From Afipia sp. OHSU_II-C1 (GTDB taxonomy: Bacteria > Pseudomonadota > Alphaproteobacteria > Rhizobiales > Xanthobacteraceae), in NCBI RefSeq assembly GCF_000497575.1, contig NZ_APJI01000020.1, positions 62,001 to 126,000 on the forward strand: a stretch of DNA of 64,000 nucleotides, read 5' to 3'. Positions 27,958-37,700 of the stretch are shown here, piece by piece. A program made the position numbers and the translations under genes. Position 1 is the first letter of the stretch. Every line of letters starts with the position of its first letter. The notes under the pieces are model-generated. The model saw only the letters and a list, made by a program, of their open reading frames with translations. It was not told the DNA's origin and searched no databases.

Positions 27958-28560
27958 ATGACCGACCGCCGCCTTGAGTATCCCGCCACCTTGCGTAACC
28001 GCGATGTCATCCTCGACGTCCTGCGCGGCGCGTTGCCTGCGTCCGGACTCGTGCTTGAGATCGCCAGCGGCTCCGGCGAGGATGTTGTGCATTTCGCGCG
28101 GGCGTTTCCGAGCCTGACGTTCCAGCCGTCGGACCCCGAGGACGCCGCCTTGCAGAGCATCGAAGCATGGACGCAGGACAGCGGTCTTTCCAATGTGCGG
28201 TTACCCCTGAAGCTGGATGCATCGTCGGAGCAGTGGCCGGTGACCGCCGCCGACGCCATCCTCTGCATCAACATGATCCATATTTCTCCCTGGCAGGCGA
28301 CGACAGGCCTGATACGCGGCGCGGCAAAACTGCTGCGCACCGGCGCGCCGCTGTATCTGTACGGGCCGTACCGGCGCGCAGATGTCGTCACTGCGCCGAG
28401 CAACGAAGCGTTCGACGCGAGTCTAAAGTCCCGGAATCCGGAATGGGGATTGCGCGATCTGGAAGCTGTCGCGGAACTGGCGCGGACTGAGGGATTTTCG
28501 GCACCGGCGATCACTGAAATGCCGGCGAACAATCTGAGCGTGGTGTTTCGGCGGATATAG
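27958..28560 (+). CDS. DUF938 SAM-dependent methyltransferase
   Basis: 200 residues. The SAM-binding motif I is VLEIASGSGEDVVHFA, preceded by an N-terminal helix RRLEYPATLRNRDVIL; the acidic motif II and CINMIHISPWQAT follow. The whole protein matches DUF938 (methyltransferase-like 26 family). The substrate is unknown. ATG 27958 gives the family start; the frame extends upstream, overlapping the 5' part of the divergent mutase. Confidence 0.88.
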   Translation: MTDRRLEYPATLRNRDVILDVLRGALPASGLVLEIASGSGEDVVHFARAFPSLTFQPSDPEDAALQSIEAWTQDSGLSNVRLPLKLDASSEQWPVTAADAILCINMIHISPWQATTGLIRGAAKLLRTGAPLYLYGPYRRADVVTAPSNEAFDASLKSRNPEWGLRDLEAVAELARTEGFSAPAITEMPANNLSVVFRRI

Positions 28561-28645
28561 TCGTTATTACGAGGGAAGCAAAGCAATCCAGAACTGCAGA
28601 CACGAAGCTGTATTGCTTCGTCGCAAGTGCTCCTCGCAATGACGC
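28561..28645. repeat. Palindromic intergenic repeat, family B (diverged)
   Basis: The right end TGCTCCTCGCAATGACG matches the other family B copies; the left end TCGTTATTACGAGGGAAGC is a diverged form of CGTCATTGCGAGCGAAGC. It separates the methyltransferase from the convergent protease gene. Confidence 0.8.
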
Positions 28646-28656
28646 GATATAGCGAA

Positions 28657-29196
28657 CTACTGCTCCATCACCAGCTTGCCGCCGGCCATTTCAAACCGGC
28701 GAAGCTTCGACAGATACGACATGCCGAGCAGATTTTCCGACAGCGCGTCGTCGGGCAGCACCAGCGCATCGACGTCGCGCACCACGAGCCCGCCGACATC
28801 GACCATGGCGAGACGGGTGCGTGCGGCCCTGATCGAGCCGTTGGCGGTTGAAACATTCGCGGTGTATTCGCTGGGCCGCGGACGAATGCCGATCAGCGCC
28901 GCCGAGCTTTCGTTGAGTGCTATCACCGAAGCGCCGGTATCGACCATAAAGCCGATACGGCGGCCATCGACGCGCGCATCGGTCTGGAAGTGCCCCCGGC
29001 TGTCGCGCGAAATGGTGACACTGCGGAGACCGGCATTGCCCGTGGTTTTCGGCTGCACCGATGCGAAGGCATTCATGGCCTTCGACTTGTCGACGGCATG
29101 GGCCTGCGCCTTCTGTGACGTCATCTGGTCGGCCATCTTCGCCATGGAGGTGCCGAACACGACCAGCAGGGCCGCCAGAATCATGATGTTACGCAT
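28657..29196 (-). CDS. TIGR02281-type retropepsin-like aspartic protease
   Basis: About 179 residues. An N-terminal helix (MRNIMILAALLVVFGTSM) anchors the protein; the protease domain has the active site GFMVDTGASVIALN, the flap region and the second half LLGMSYLSKLRRFEMAGGKLV. It matches clan AA proteases of the RVP family (TIGR02281), monomer-length halves that act as dimers, of unknown substrate in the periplasm or membrane. ATG 29196 is preceded by an in-frame GTG (29199). Confidence 0.85.
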   Translation of the reverse strand: MRNIMILAALLVVFGTSMAKMADQMTSQKAQAHAVDKSKAMNAFASVQPKTTGNAGLRSVTISRDSRGHFQTDARVDGRRIGFMVDTGASVIALNESSAALIGIRPRPSEYTANVSTANGSIRAARTRLAMVDVGGLVVRDVDALVLPDDALSENLLGMSYLSKLRRFEMAGGKLVMEQ

Positions 29197-29327
29197 CACA
29201 CATACGCCTGTACCAACCCGTCCCGCGCGAACCTTACGGGAACCGCTTCACAACGGGCCGAAAGTTGACGCCTCGGCACCGGCAAAGACTGCTTTTTCCG
29301 AAATAAGGGTGAGGGAAGCGTTAATTC

Positions 29328-31958
29328 TCAGGTCCCGCGCGGCTTGACTCGGCGGGTTGGCGGCGCGGACGCCGGGTCTTCCGGCCAGGGATGGCGCGGA
29401 TAACGCCCGCGCAGATCGGAGCGAACCGCTGCATAGGACCCGCGCCAGAAGCCCGGCAGATCGCGCGTCACCTGTACCGGGCGACGCGCCGGCGACAGCA
29501 GTTCCAGCACCAGCGGGATTTTGCCCTTCGCGATCGACGGATGGACATTGAGCCCGAACAATTCCTGCAACCTCACCGCAATGGTCGGCCCCTGCTCAGC
29601 CTCATAGTCGATCGGCAGCGAGGTTCCGGTTGGCGCCTCGAAATGCGTCGGCGCTTCGCGGTCGAGTCGCGCGCGCATCTCCCACGGCAGCAGATTCATC
29701 AGCGCGTCGGACAGATCGCCCGCGGAGAAATTCGCCAGCGAGGTCTTGTCGAACAATGCCGGCACGAGCCAGTCGCCTCGTGTCTCCGCCAGCGCATTGT
29801 CTGAAAGATCGGGCCATTCCTCAGGCGAGGCCGCGCGCAAAAACATCACGCGGTCGCGCCATTGTTTCAGCGGCTTCGACCATGGCAAGCGCTCCAATCC
29901 CAATGCGACAAGACCGTCCGCCAACACACGTGCTGTCTCCGCCGAGGGGGAGACCGGAAGGATTTGTTCTGAGAGCGTGATCGCATGCAGTTTCTTCCTG
30001 CGCCGCGCGCGCAACGCCATGGCGGCGCGATCGAACGTGATCTCATCGTCAGTCTGAATGTGATCGGCGAACTGCGCCTCGATCTCCCCTTGCGTGATTG
30101 GCGCCGCCAGCAGGATGCGCCCGTTCGCCGCCGTCCCGGTCAGTTCGGCGACCGCGATGTAAGGCGATTTCGCCAATGCCGAAGTCTGCTCAACGCTCGC
30201 ACCACGCCCGTTGGCCAGCACGAACGAACCGTTGCCGCGATTGCGCGCCACGCGATCCGGAAACGCGAGTGCGAGCATGAGGCCGGTGCTTAACTCCCCT
30301 CCCCCATAGCCCGTCGAAGACGGGCGTGAACGCCCTGATGTCGGGGAGGGGTTGGGGGTGGGGGTATTGTTTCGCGTAATCGAAGATACAGCCCCCCCTC
30401 CCCGACCCTCTCCTGCAAGGGGAGAGAGAGAAGAAGAGCCGCGAACGCGAGCCGGAACGTCGTTCGCTGTATCTTCACTCGCCGCTACCTGTCTGGCCCA
30501 GCGATCCGCCAGTTGCCGCGCGCTTTGCGCCCGCTGCGAGCGGTCGCGGCGAAAGTTATCCAGCCGTGCATCGAGGTCGGCGCTGTCACCGCCAAGGCTG
30601 CGTTCGGTGAGAATGGCAGCGATCAGCGCGGCTTCATCGCCGGAGCCGAGCCGGTGCGAATCCACGATCATGCGCGCGAGGCGCGGCGGCAGCGCCAGCG
30701 CGCGCAGACTGTTGCCCTCGGGCGTGATGCGGCCTGCCTCATCGAGTGCGTTGAGTTCACGTAGCAAGGCACGCGCCTCGGTCAGCGCCGGCAGCGGCGG
30801 CGGATCGAGGAAGGCGAGAGCCGAAGGATCGCCTGCGCCCCAATGCGCGAGGTCAAGCACCAATGACGACAGATCGGCGGACAAAATCTCGGGCCGTGTA
30901 TACGCTTCAAGCGACGCGGTCTGCGGCTCGTCCCACAGCCGGTAACAGACGCCGGGCTCGGTGCGGCCAGCGCGGCCCCTGCGCTGATCGACGGCGGCGC
31001 GCGAGGCGCGGATGGTTTCGAGCCTCGTGAGACCGATGTCCGGCTCATAGCGCGGCACCCGCGCCATCCCGGAATCGACCACGATGCGCACGCCCTCGAT
31101 CGTCAGCGACGTCTCGGCGATCGAGGTCGCCAGCACCACCTTGCGTTGCCCCTTAGGTGGCGGCGAAATCGCACGGTCCTGCACGCCGGCATCGAGCGCG
31201 CCGAACAGCGGCACGATCTCGGTGTTCGGATCGCTGACACGCTCGCTGAGAAAATTCTGGATGCGGCGGATTTCCGCGGCGCCCGGCAGGAACGCCAGCA
31301 CCGAACCGCTATCTGCGCGCAGCGCCGTGGCGATAGCGTCCGCCATCTGCCGTTCGATCTGCACATCCGGCTTGCGGCCGAGATAGCGTGTGTCGACCGG
31401 AAACGCGCGGCCTTCGCTGGCGATCACCGGACAATCGCCGAGCAGCTTCGCGACCCGCGCGCCATCGAGCGTCGCCGACATCACCAGAATGCGCAGATCC
31501 TCGCGCAGGCCGGTCTGCGCATCGCGCGCCAGCGCGAGGCCAAGATCCGCATCCAGCGAGCGCTCATGAAATTCGTCGAACAGCACGGCGGCGACGCCGG
31601 ACAACTCGGGATCGTCGAGAATCTGCCGGGTGAAGATCCCCTCAGTGACCACCTCGATTCGCGTCGCGCGCGACACCTTCGAACCGAACCGCACGCGGTA
31701 GCCGACCGTCTCGCCGACCTTCTCGCCCAGCGTCTGCGCCATGCGCTCGGCGGCGGCACGCGCGGCGATCCGGCGCGGCTCCAGCACGATGATCTTCTTC
31801 TTGCCGGCCCAGTCCGCATCCAGCAGCGCCAGCGGCACGCGCGTGGTCTTGCCCGCGCCCGGCGGCGCGACCAGCACGGCGGTGCTGCCGCGCGCAAGCG
31901 TCGACGTCAGGTCGGCCAGAACCGCATCGATGGGAAGAGGGGTGGAAAAGTTCATCAT
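29328..31958 (-). CDS. hrpB: ATP-dependent helicase HrpB with an in-frame repeat insert
   Basis: 876 residues. DEAH helicase: Walker A APPGAGKTTRVPLAL, DEFHERSLDAD (DEFH variant of DEAH), MSATLDG, and motif VI QRRGRAGR; then an HA2-like region and the HrpB C-terminal domain. Around residues 510-556 there is a low-complexity segment (PTPNPSPTSGRSRPSS and flanks) with no family counterpart, encoded by the palindromic element at 30293-30430. HrpB is a putative RNA helicase of unsettled role. Because the frame stays open through the insert, the gene may still make active protein. Confidence 0.93.
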   Translation of the reverse strand: MMNFSTPLPIDAVLADLTSTLARGSTAVLVAPPGAGKTTRVPLALLDADWAGKKKIIVLEPRRIAARAAAERMAQTLGEKVGETVGYRVRFGSKVSRATRIEVVTEGIFTRQILDDPELSGVAAVLFDEFHERSLDADLGLALARDAQTGLREDLRILVMSATLDGARVAKLLGDCPVIASEGRAFPVDTRYLGRKPDVQIERQMADAIATALRADSGSVLAFLPGAAEIRRIQNFLSERVSDPNTEIVPLFGALDAGVQDRAISPPPKGQRKVVLATSIAETSLTIEGVRIVVDSGMARVPRYEPDIGLTRLETIRASRAAVDQRRGRAGRTEPGVCYRLWDEPQTASLEAYTRPEILSADLSSLVLDLAHWGAGDPSALAFLDPPPLPALTEARALLRELNALDEAGRITPEGNSLRALALPPRLARMIVDSHRLGSGDEAALIAAILTERSLGGDSADLDARLDNFRRDRSQRAQSARQLADRWARQVAASEDTANDVPARVRGSSSLSPLAGEGRGGGAVSSITRNNTPTPNPSPTSGRSRPSSTGYGGGELSTGLMLALAFPDRVARNRGNGSFVLANGRGASVEQTSALAKSPYIAVAELTGTAANGRILLAAPITQGEIEAQFADHIQTDDEITFDRAAMALRARRRKKLHAITLSEQILPVSPSAETARVLADGLVALGLERLPWSKPLKQWRDRVMFLRAASPEEWPDLSDNALAETRGDWLVPALFDKTSLANFSAGDLSDALMNLLPWEMRARLDREAPTHFEAPTGTSLPIDYEAEQGPTIAVRLQELFGLNVHPSIAKGKIPLVLELLSPARRPVQVTRDLPGFWRGSYAAVRSDLRGRYPRHPWPEDPASAPPTRRVKPRGT
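30293..30430. repeat. Palindromic repeat inside hrpB (family C-like)
   Basis: AACTCCCCTCCCCC at the left, CTCCCCGACCCTCTCC and GGGGAGAGAG at the right, with internal GGGGAGGGGTTGGGGGTGGGGG. The palindromic layout and C-run composition match intergenic elements of this genome, yet it lies wholly inside the coding frame of hrpB. Confidence 0.75.
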
Positions 31959-31973
31959 CGGGACAAGATATAT

Positions 31974-32052
31974 CCGTCATTGCGAGCGAAGCGAAGCAAT
32001 CCACACTAAGGAAAGCTGGATTGCTTCGTCGCAAGTGCTCCTCGCAATGACG
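31974..32052. repeat. Palindromic intergenic repeat, family B
   Basis: Left end CGTCATTGCGAGCGAAGCG and right end GTGCTCCTCGCAATGACG frame a GCAATCC...GGATTGC inner pair. It lies between the start of hrpB and the stop of ugd. Confidence 0.85.
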
Positions 32053-32059
32053 CCGGGGC

Positions 32060-33370
32060 CTACACCGCCCCGCGCCCGACGCTTTCATAGGTAAAGCCCA
32101 GCGCTTCCATCTCGTCGCGGCGATAGATATTGCGCAGGTCGACCATCACCGGATTGGCCATCTCGCGCTTCAGCCGCTTCAGATCGAGCGCGCGGAACTG
32201 CCGCCACTCGGTGACGATCACCAGCGCATCGGCATCCTTGGCAACGGCATAGGGATCCTCGCAATAGGTGATATCCGGCAGCTCGCTCTTCGCCTGCTCC
32301 ATCCCGGCAGGATCGTAGGCGCGCACTTTCGCACCGAGATCGAGCAGGCCCGTCACCAGCGGGATCGACGGCGCCTCGCGCATGTCGTCGGTGTCCGGCT
32401 TGAACGTCAACCCTAGGAGACCGATGGTCTTGCCGCGCAGATTGCCGCCGAGCGCACTTGATACCTTGCGTGCCATGGCGCGCTTGCGGTTGTCATTCAC
32501 CGCGAGCACCGCCTCGACGATCCGCAGCGGTACGTCATGGTCCAGCGCGGTCTTGACCAGCGCGCGGGTGTCCTTCGGAAAACACGAGCCGCCGAATCCG
32601 GGACCGGCGTTGAGAAACTTCGGGCCGATGCGGTTGTCGAGGCCGATACCGCGCGCAACCTCCTGCACGTCCGCGCCGACTTTCTCCGACAAATCCGCCA
32701 TCTCGTTGATGAAGGTGATCTTGGTCGCAAGAAATGCGTTGGCGGCGTACTTGATCAGCTCCGCCGTACGGCGCTCGGTGTACATGATCGGCGCCTGATT
32801 GAGATAGAGCGGCCGGTAGACTTCGCCGAGAACCTTGCGCGCACGTTCGTCGTCGGTGCCGACCACGATGCGATCGGGATGCTTGAAGTCGCGGATCGCC
32901 GCACCCTCGCGCAGGAATTCAGGATTGGATGCCACCGCAACATCGGCCTGCGGATTGGTCTCGCGGATGATGCGTTCGACCTCGTCGCCGGTGCCGACCG
33001 GCACGGTAGATTTGGTGACCACGACGGTGAAACCCTGCAACGCTTTCGCGATATCGCGGGCGGCGGCGTGCACATAGGTCAGGTCGGCGTGGCCATCGCC
33101 GCGCCGTGACGGCGTGCCGACCGCGATGAACACCGCGTCCGCCTTGCCCACGGGCCCGGCGATGTCGGTGGTGAAATCGAGCCGCCCCGCCTTGACGGAC
33201 GCCTCGACCAGCCGGTCCAGATCGGGCTCGAAGATCGGAATTTCGCCGCGGTTAAGCGCATCGATCTTCCCCGCGTCGGTGTCGACGCAGGTCACGCGAT
33301 GGCCGAAATCCGCGAAGCAGGCCCCCGAAACCAGCCCCACATAGCCCGTGCCGATCATGGCAATCCGCAT
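32060..33370 (-). CDS. ugd: UDP-glucose 6-dehydrogenase
   Basis: 436 residues. The NAD-binding Rossmann fold starts MRIAMIGTGYVGLVSGACFA; the catalytic Cys lies in NAGPGFGGSCFPKDT; other signatures are NPEFLREGAAIRDF and the C-terminal FKPDTDDMREAPS. It oxidises UDP-glucose to UDP-glucuronate for exopolysaccharide and lipid A synthesis. The start at 33370 is chosen because the 37 residues upstream lack similarity. The acyltransferase gene is divergent and may share the polysaccharide context. Confidence 0.95.
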   Translation of the reverse strand: MRIAMIGTGYVGLVSGACFADFGHRVTCVDTDAGKIDALNRGEIPIFEPDLDRLVEASVKAGRLDFTTDIAGPVGKADAVFIAVGTPSRRGDGHADLTYVHAAARDIAKALQGFTVVVTKSTVPVGTGDEVERIIRETNPQADVAVASNPEFLREGAAIRDFKHPDRIVVGTDDERARKVLGEVYRPLYLNQAPIMYTERRTAELIKYAANAFLATKITFINEMADLSEKVGADVQEVARGIGLDNRIGPKFLNAGPGFGGSCFPKDTRALVKTALDHDVPLRIVEAVLAVNDNRKRAMARKVSSALGGNLRGKTIGLLGLTFKPDTDDMREAPSIPLVTGLLDLGAKVRAYDPAGMEQAKSELPDITYCEDPYAVAKDADALVIVTEWRQFRALDLKRLKREMANPVMVDLRNIYRRDEMEALGFTYESVGRGAV

Positions 33371-33522
33371 GTACCACCCGCTCCAAAACTCATTAACGAT
33401 GTTTCGTTTCGCCGGGCTTTTAGCGCAATTCGGCGTGAATGGGGCACAACATTTGTATGAATAAAGAAGAATGAAACCCATGCGCCCCAGGATGGCGCGC
33501 CACTGGACCGAAACGGGACATC

Positions 33523-34581
33523 ATGAGCAGCAACGGCACATCCGGCGCGCGCCCGTCGCCCGCCTCCGAGCGGATCGACTGGGTCGATTATGCCAAGGGC
33601 ATCTGCATTGTCATGGTGGTGATGATGCACTCGACCTTGGGCGTCGAGGCCGCCGCGGGCAAACAGGGCTTCATGCACCTGCTGGTCGAGTTCGCAAAGC
33701 CGTTCCGGATGCCGGATTTCTTCCTGATTTCGGGGCTATTCCTGGCGCGGGTGATCAACCGCGACTGGCGCACCTATCTGGACCGCAAGGTGGTCCACTT
33801 CGCCTACTTCTACGTGCTGTGGGTGAGCATCCAGTTCGCCTTCAAGGCCCCCGCGTTCGCCGCCGAGCAGGGCTGGATCCATGTCGGTGTCATGTATCTG
33901 CAATCTTTCATCGAGCCGTTCGGCACGCTGTGGTTCATCTATCTGCTGCCGATCTTCTTTGTGGTGACCAAGGCCACCTTGCGCGTGCCCGCATTGGCAA
34001 TCTGGCTTGCCGCCGCCGCGCTTGAAACCGCCCATGTCGCCACCGGCTGGACCGTGATCGACGAGTTCGCCGCGCGCTTCGTCTACTTCTACTCCGGCTA
34101 TCTGTTTGCGAACTATGTCTTCGTGCTGGCGGACCGTGCGCGCGAGAAGCCCGGCACCGCGCTGATCGCCCTTGCGGCGTGGGGTGTTGCCAACGGCGTT
34201 CTGGTGTTCGCGGGCTACGGCGACCGGCCGGTGATTTCGCTCGCGCTCGGGTTCGCCGGCGCCTGCGCCATCATCGTCACCGGAACGCTGCTGGCCCGCG
34301 CCAGCTGGTTTGGCTTCCTGCGTTACTGCGGCGAGCATTCCATCGTGATCTATCTGGCCTTCTTCCTGCCGATGGCGATCGTGCGGGTGGTACTGCTCAA
34401 GACCGGCATCGTGCCCGACATCGGGCTCGTCTCGCTGATCGACACCATCGCGGGTGTGGTCGGTGCGCTCCTGATGTGGTGGGGCGCCAAACGCGCCGGG
34501 CTCAATTTCCTGTTCGAGCGGCCTGCCATGTTCTGGATCGCGCCCAAGCAGGCACGCCCCACATTGCAAGCGGCGGAGTAA
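33523..34581 (+). CDS. Acyltransferase-3 family membrane protein
   Basis: 352 residues with about ten membrane helices. The N-terminal RIDWVDYAKGICIVMVVMMH (R-x-x-x-D/DxxKGI with the catalytic His) is the signature of the Acyl_transf_3 family, which O-acylates surface polysaccharides and other glycans. DFFLISGLFLAR further supports this. The substrate is unknown; proximity to ugd suggests envelope sugars. It is preceded by GGGAC as a weak ribosome binding site and followed by a repeat. Confidence 0.85.
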   Translation: MSSNGTSGARPSPASERIDWVDYAKGICIVMVVMMHSTLGVEAAAGKQGFMHLLVEFAKPFRMPDFFLISGLFLARVINRDWRTYLDRKVVHFAYFYVLWVSIQFAFKAPAFAAEQGWIHVGVMYLQSFIEPFGTLWFIYLLPIFFVVTKATLRVPALAIWLAAAALETAHVATGWTVIDEFAARFVYFYSGYLFANYVFVLADRAREKPGTALIALAAWGVANGVLVFAGYGDRPVISLALGFAGACAIIVTGTLLARASWFGFLRYCGEHSIVIYLAFFLPMAIVRVVLLKTGIVPDIGLVSLIDTIAGVVGALLMWWGAKRAGLNFLFERPAMFWIAPKQARPTLQAAE

Positions 34582-34593
34582 ATCCGCCCACGA

Positions 34594-34699
34594 TGTCGTC
34601 CCCACGCAGGCGGGGACCCATACTCCCTGAGCAAGCGGTTCCTGTCGCGATTTTCACGACCTTCAGTGGTTATGGGTCCCCGCTTGCGCGGGGACGACG
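34594..34699. repeat. Palindromic intergenic repeat, family D
   Basis: GTCGTCCCCACGCAGGCGGGG near the left and CCCCGCTTGCGCGGGGACGAC at the right are inverted copies, with GACCCATA / TATGGGTC next to them. A second copy is at 56002-56119. It lies between the acyltransferase and polA. Confidence 0.85.
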
Positions 34700-34788
34700 C
34701 GATTTTGTGAGCGCAACATCGAAATTTCCAGTGCGCATCTGTCCCGTGGAGGGGTGTTATTCGCAGCCAAAATCCTTAAGTTGCGGCC

Positions 34789-37700
34789 ATGCCGAAAAAG
34801 CCCGCAACGCCCGCAACGTCATCCGCCGCAAAGGCTGAAAAGCCTGCCGCCACGAAACCCGCCGCCAGCGCGCCAGCCGCAAAGACCCCCGCCAAGGGCG
34901 ATCACGTCTTTCTGGTGGACGGCTCGGGCTACATCTTCCGCGCCTATCACGCACTGCCGCCGCTGAACCGCAAATCGGACGGCTTGCAAGTCAACGCCGT
35001 GCTCGGCTTCTGCAACATGCTGTGGAAGCTGATGCGCGACATGCCGCCGGACAACCGGCCGACGCATCTGGCCATCATCTTCGACAAGTCGGAAGTCACG
35101 TTCCGCAACGAGCTCTATCCCGAATACAAGGCGCAGCGCGCCCCGGCCCCCGACGATCTCATTCCACAGTTCGGGCTGATCCGCGAAGCCGTGCGCGCCT
35201 TCGATCTGCCGTGCCTCGAACAATCCGGCTATGAGGCCGATGACCTGATCGCCACATACGTGCGCGAGGCCTGCGAGCGCGGCGCGACCGCGACCATCGT
35301 CTCGTCCGACAAGGACCTGATGCAGTTGGTCACGGATTGCGTCTCGATGTACGACACCATGAAGGATCGCCGCATCGGCATTCCCGAAGTGATCGAGAAA
35401 TTCGGCGTCCCGCCCGAGAAGGTGGTCGAGGTGCAGGCGCTGGCAGGCGACTCGGTCGATAACGTGCCGGGCGTGCCGGGCATCGGCATCAAGACCGCGG
35501 CGCAGCTCATCAACGAATATGGCGACCTCGAAACGCTGCTCAAGCGCGCCCCCGAGATCAAGCAGCCGAAGCGGCGCGAGGCGCTGATCGAGAACGCGGA
35601 CAAGGCACGCATCTCGAAAAAGCTGGTGCAGCTCGATGACCGCGTGAAGCTCGACGTGCCGCTGGACGATCTTGCGGTGCACGAGCCGGATTCGCGCAAG
35701 CTGATCGCCTTCCTGAAAGCGATGGAATTTTCCACGCTGACGCGGCGTGTTGCAGAGTATTCGCAGATCGATCCGTCGGACGTCGAAGCCGACACCAGCA
35801 TGAAAAGCTCGTTCGCCCCCGCCGATGTCGCAGCCGATTCACCCAAGACGCCGCCGCTCGGCGGCGAGCCTGATCTGTTCGCGCGCGGGACGACCGAGAA
35901 AACGTCCAACGCCGGACAGTGGAGCGGGTCGCAGCCGAAGCAGGCGACGGCATCCGCCAATGGCCCTCAGACGCCGAAAGCGCTGGCCGATGCGCGCGCC
36001 GAGGAAGCGCGCAGCGCGAAGTTCAATCGCGCCAAATACGCGACCATCAAGACCGTGGACGAATTGCAGCGCTGGGTCGCGCGCGCCTTCGACATCGGTC
36101 AGGTCGCCATCACCGTCGAAACATCGACCGCCGACCCAATGCAGGCGGAAATCTGCGGCATCTCGCTGGCCACCGGGATCAACGAGGCCTGTTACGTGCC
36201 GCTTGCGCACACCAAGCCCGGCGACGGCTCGGGTCTCTTTGCGGGCGGACTTGCGCCGGACCAGATCAAGGCGGCCGATGCGCTGGCTGCGCTCAAACCG
36301 CTGCTCACCAACGCGGGCGTTCTCAAGATCGGCCACGATCTGAAGTTCGATAGCGTGGTGCTGGCGCAGCACGGCATCGAGATGGCGCCGCTCGAAGACT
36401 CCATCCTGATTTCCTATGTGCTCGACGCCGGCCGCGCCAAGCACGATTACGAGTCACTGGCCGAAAGCTGGTTCGGCCACAAGGCCATCGGTTTCGGCGA
36501 ATTGATCGGCAGCGGCAAGAACCGCATCAGCTACGATCAGGTGCCGGTCGACAAGGCGACGGAATACGCCGCAGAGCGCGCCGACATCGTGCTGCGGTTG
36601 TGGCGTGTGCTGAAACCGCGCCTGATGGCCTATCGCGTCAACACTGTCTACGAGACGCTGGAGCGGCCGCTGGTGTCGGTGCTCGCGCGCATGGAGCGGC
36701 GCGGCATTTCCATCGACAGACAGGTCTTGTCGCGCCTGTCCGGCGAGTTCGCGCAGACCGCCGCGCGGGTCGAAGCCGACATCCAGAAAATGGCCGGCGA
36801 GCCGATCAATCCGGGGAGCCCCAAGCAGCTCGGCGACATCATGTTCGGCAAGATGGGCCTGCCGGGGGGCGCGAAAACCAAGACCGGCGCATGGTCGACC
36901 TCCGCGCAGATTCTCGATGAACTGGCCGAAGCCGGACACGAATTTCCGGCGCGCGTTCTTGAGTGGCGGCAGGTCACCAAGCTGAAATCGACCTACACGG
37001 ATTCACTGCCCGAATACGTCAATCCGCAAACCCAGCGCGTGCACACGACCTACGCGCTGGCCGCGACCACCACCGGACGGCTGTCGTCCAACGAGCCGAA
37101 TCTCCAGAACATCCCGGTGCGCACCGAGGACGGCCGCAAGATCCGCAAGGCCTTCATCGCCACCAAGGGCCACAAGCTCGTCTCGGCGGATTACTCGCAG
37201 ATCGAACTGCGCTTGCTGGCAGAGATCGCGGATATTCCGTCGCTGAAGCAGGCGTTCCACGACAAGCTCGACATCCATGCCATGACCGCGTCCGAAATGT
37301 TCGGCGTGCCGATCAAGGACATGCCCGCAGAAGTGCGCCGCCGCGCCAAGGCGATCAACTTCGGCATCATCTACGGCATCTCGGCGTTCGGCCTCGCCAA
37401 CCAGCTCGGCATTCCGCGCGAGGAAGCCGGCGCGTACATCAAGAAGTATTTTGAGCGCTTCCCCGGCATCCGCGCCTACATGGATGCGACGCGCGATTTC
37501 TGCCGCGAGCATGGCTACGTGGAAACCATCTTCGGCCGCAAGTGCCACTATCCAGACATCAAGGCGAGCAATCCGTCGATCCGCTCGTTCAACGAGCGCG
37601 CCGCGATCAACGCGCGGCTGCAGGGCTCAGCCGCCGATATCATCCGCCGCGCCATGATCCGGATGGAAGACGCACTCGCCGAGAAAAAGCTCTCTGCGCA

